DNA of 7,172 nucleotides, taken from contig JAJXWE010000070.1 in assembly GCA_021781775.1 (NCBI GenBank), positions 1 to 7,172 of the forward strand, in the 5' to 3' direction. Made by a program: the position numbers and the translations under genes. The DNA is from Pseudomonadota bacterium (GTDB lineage Bacteria; Pseudomonadota; Gammaproteobacteria; Steroidobacterales; Steroidobacteraceae). This document shows, piece by piece, positions 6,913-7,172 of this stretch. The notes beneath the pieces were generated by a model that made no database searches, was not told the origin of the DNA, and saw only the letters and a list, made by a program, of their open reading frames with translations. The first letter of the stretch is position 1, and every line of letters begins with the position of its first letter.

Positions 6913-7172
6913 AGGCCGCCGGAACTTCGACGCCCGCCTCACGCAGGCGCGCCAGCTTGTAGCGCAGGGTGCGCGGGCTGATGCCGAGCCGCTCGGCCGC
7001 CTCGCGCCGACTGCCCTGACCGCTCTTGAGCGCATCGAGGATCAGGTCACGCTCGGCCTGGATCAGCGAACCGGCGAGCGATGCGACCGAGCACTCCTCG
7101 GCCGGCTCGAGCGTGCCGGGCGGCACCTCGTTGGCCAGCTCGAACTGGATGTGCTCGGCGCCGATCACCGAG
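6911..7172 (-). CDS. fleR: FleR/FlrC-type sigma-54-dependent response regulator, C-terminal fragment
   Basis: Partial gene: its 5' part lies beyond the right edge and only the last 86 or so codons are seen, ending at TGA 6913-6911. The visible part is the end of an NtrC-family activator. A linker leads into a Fis-type helix-turn-helix at about 6944-7006 (REAAERLGISPRTLRYKLARL), preceded by the helix AERDLILDAL. The reading SRREAAERLGISPRTLRYKLARLREAGV closely resembles the DNA-binding tail of FleR/FlrC, which in Pseudomonas and Vibrio activates sigma-54 promoters of mid-class flagellar genes after phosphorylation by FleS/FlrB. The AAA+ and receiver domains are out of view, so family membership rests on the HTH and on position directly before fliE. 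A FleQ/FlrA-type master regulator is the main alternative, but FleR is the usual immediate neighbour of fliE. A GTG at 7168 is in frame, but it is an internal valine codon, not a start. Confidence 0.85.
   Translation of the reverse strand, partial: SVIGAEHIQFELANEVPPGTLEPAEECSVASLAGSLIQAERDLILDALKSGQGSRREAAERLGISPRTLRYKLARLREAGVEVPAA

Noticed and set aside
4384..6981. An 865-codon open frame on the plus strand, opposite fliG, fliF and fliE
   Set aside because: It lies antisense to three firmly identified genes. Its product is Arg/Ala/His/Leu-rich with no recognisable domain. High GC makes stops rare in such antisense frames.
6547..7035. A longer FliE starting at 7035
   Set aside because: The extra 45 residues are Arg/Ala-rich and overlap the conserved helix-turn-helix coding region of the regulator. 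The ATG at 6900 has a strong ribosome binding site and the correct family length.
7109..7135. A GGCACG motif on the minus strand, resembling the -24 box of a sigma-54 promoter, inside the regulator gene
   Set aside because: At the required spacing there is CC instead of the essential GC of the -12 box, so it is not a convincing promoter.

Overview
The window is one block of flagellar genes, all on the minus strand, read from right to left. In transcription order it holds the 3' end of a FleR/FlrC-type sigma-54 activator gene, then fliE, fliF, fliG, fliH, fliI, fliJ and fliK. Very high GC, strongly GC-biased third positions and the order activator-fliEFGHIJ-fliK point to a high-GC Gammaproteobacterium with Pseudomonas/Vibrio/Xanthomonas-style flagellar organisation. 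I cannot name the genus from sequence alone.

Region by region: 6911-7172 is the DNA-binding tail of the regulator, cut by the window edge. The basal-body and motor genes follow: fliE (6547-6900, rod/MS-ring adaptor), fliF (4789-6537, MS ring) and fliG (3780-4796, rotor/switch protein). Next come the export-apparatus genes: fliH (3131-3787, ATPase regulator), fliI (1773-3134, export ATPase) and fliJ (1321-1776, ATPase stalk/chaperone-escort protein). Last is fliK (96-1331, hook-length ruler and substrate-specificity switch). From 1 to 95 I see no supportable gene; a perfect 28-bp palindrome lies 6 nt beyond the fliK stop.

The genes are packed tightly. From fliF to fliK each start overlaps the previous stop (8, 8, 4, 4 and about 11 nt), which suggests one transcript with translational coupling. 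FleR to fliE is only 10 nt and fliE to fliF 9 nt, so there is no intergenic room for a promoter ahead of fliE. Together the genes build the MS ring and rotor, attach the soluble ATPase complex (FliH-FliI-FliJ) beneath the export gate, and time the change from hook to filament export through FliK.

I looked for a novel system and did not find one: the gene set is conventional. The points worth a second look are local: the post-fliK palindrome, the non-ATG starts of fliH and fliK, the long low-complexity linker in FliF, the Ala-rich FliK body, a hairpin at the fliJ/fliK junction, and the missing intergenic promoter before fliE.
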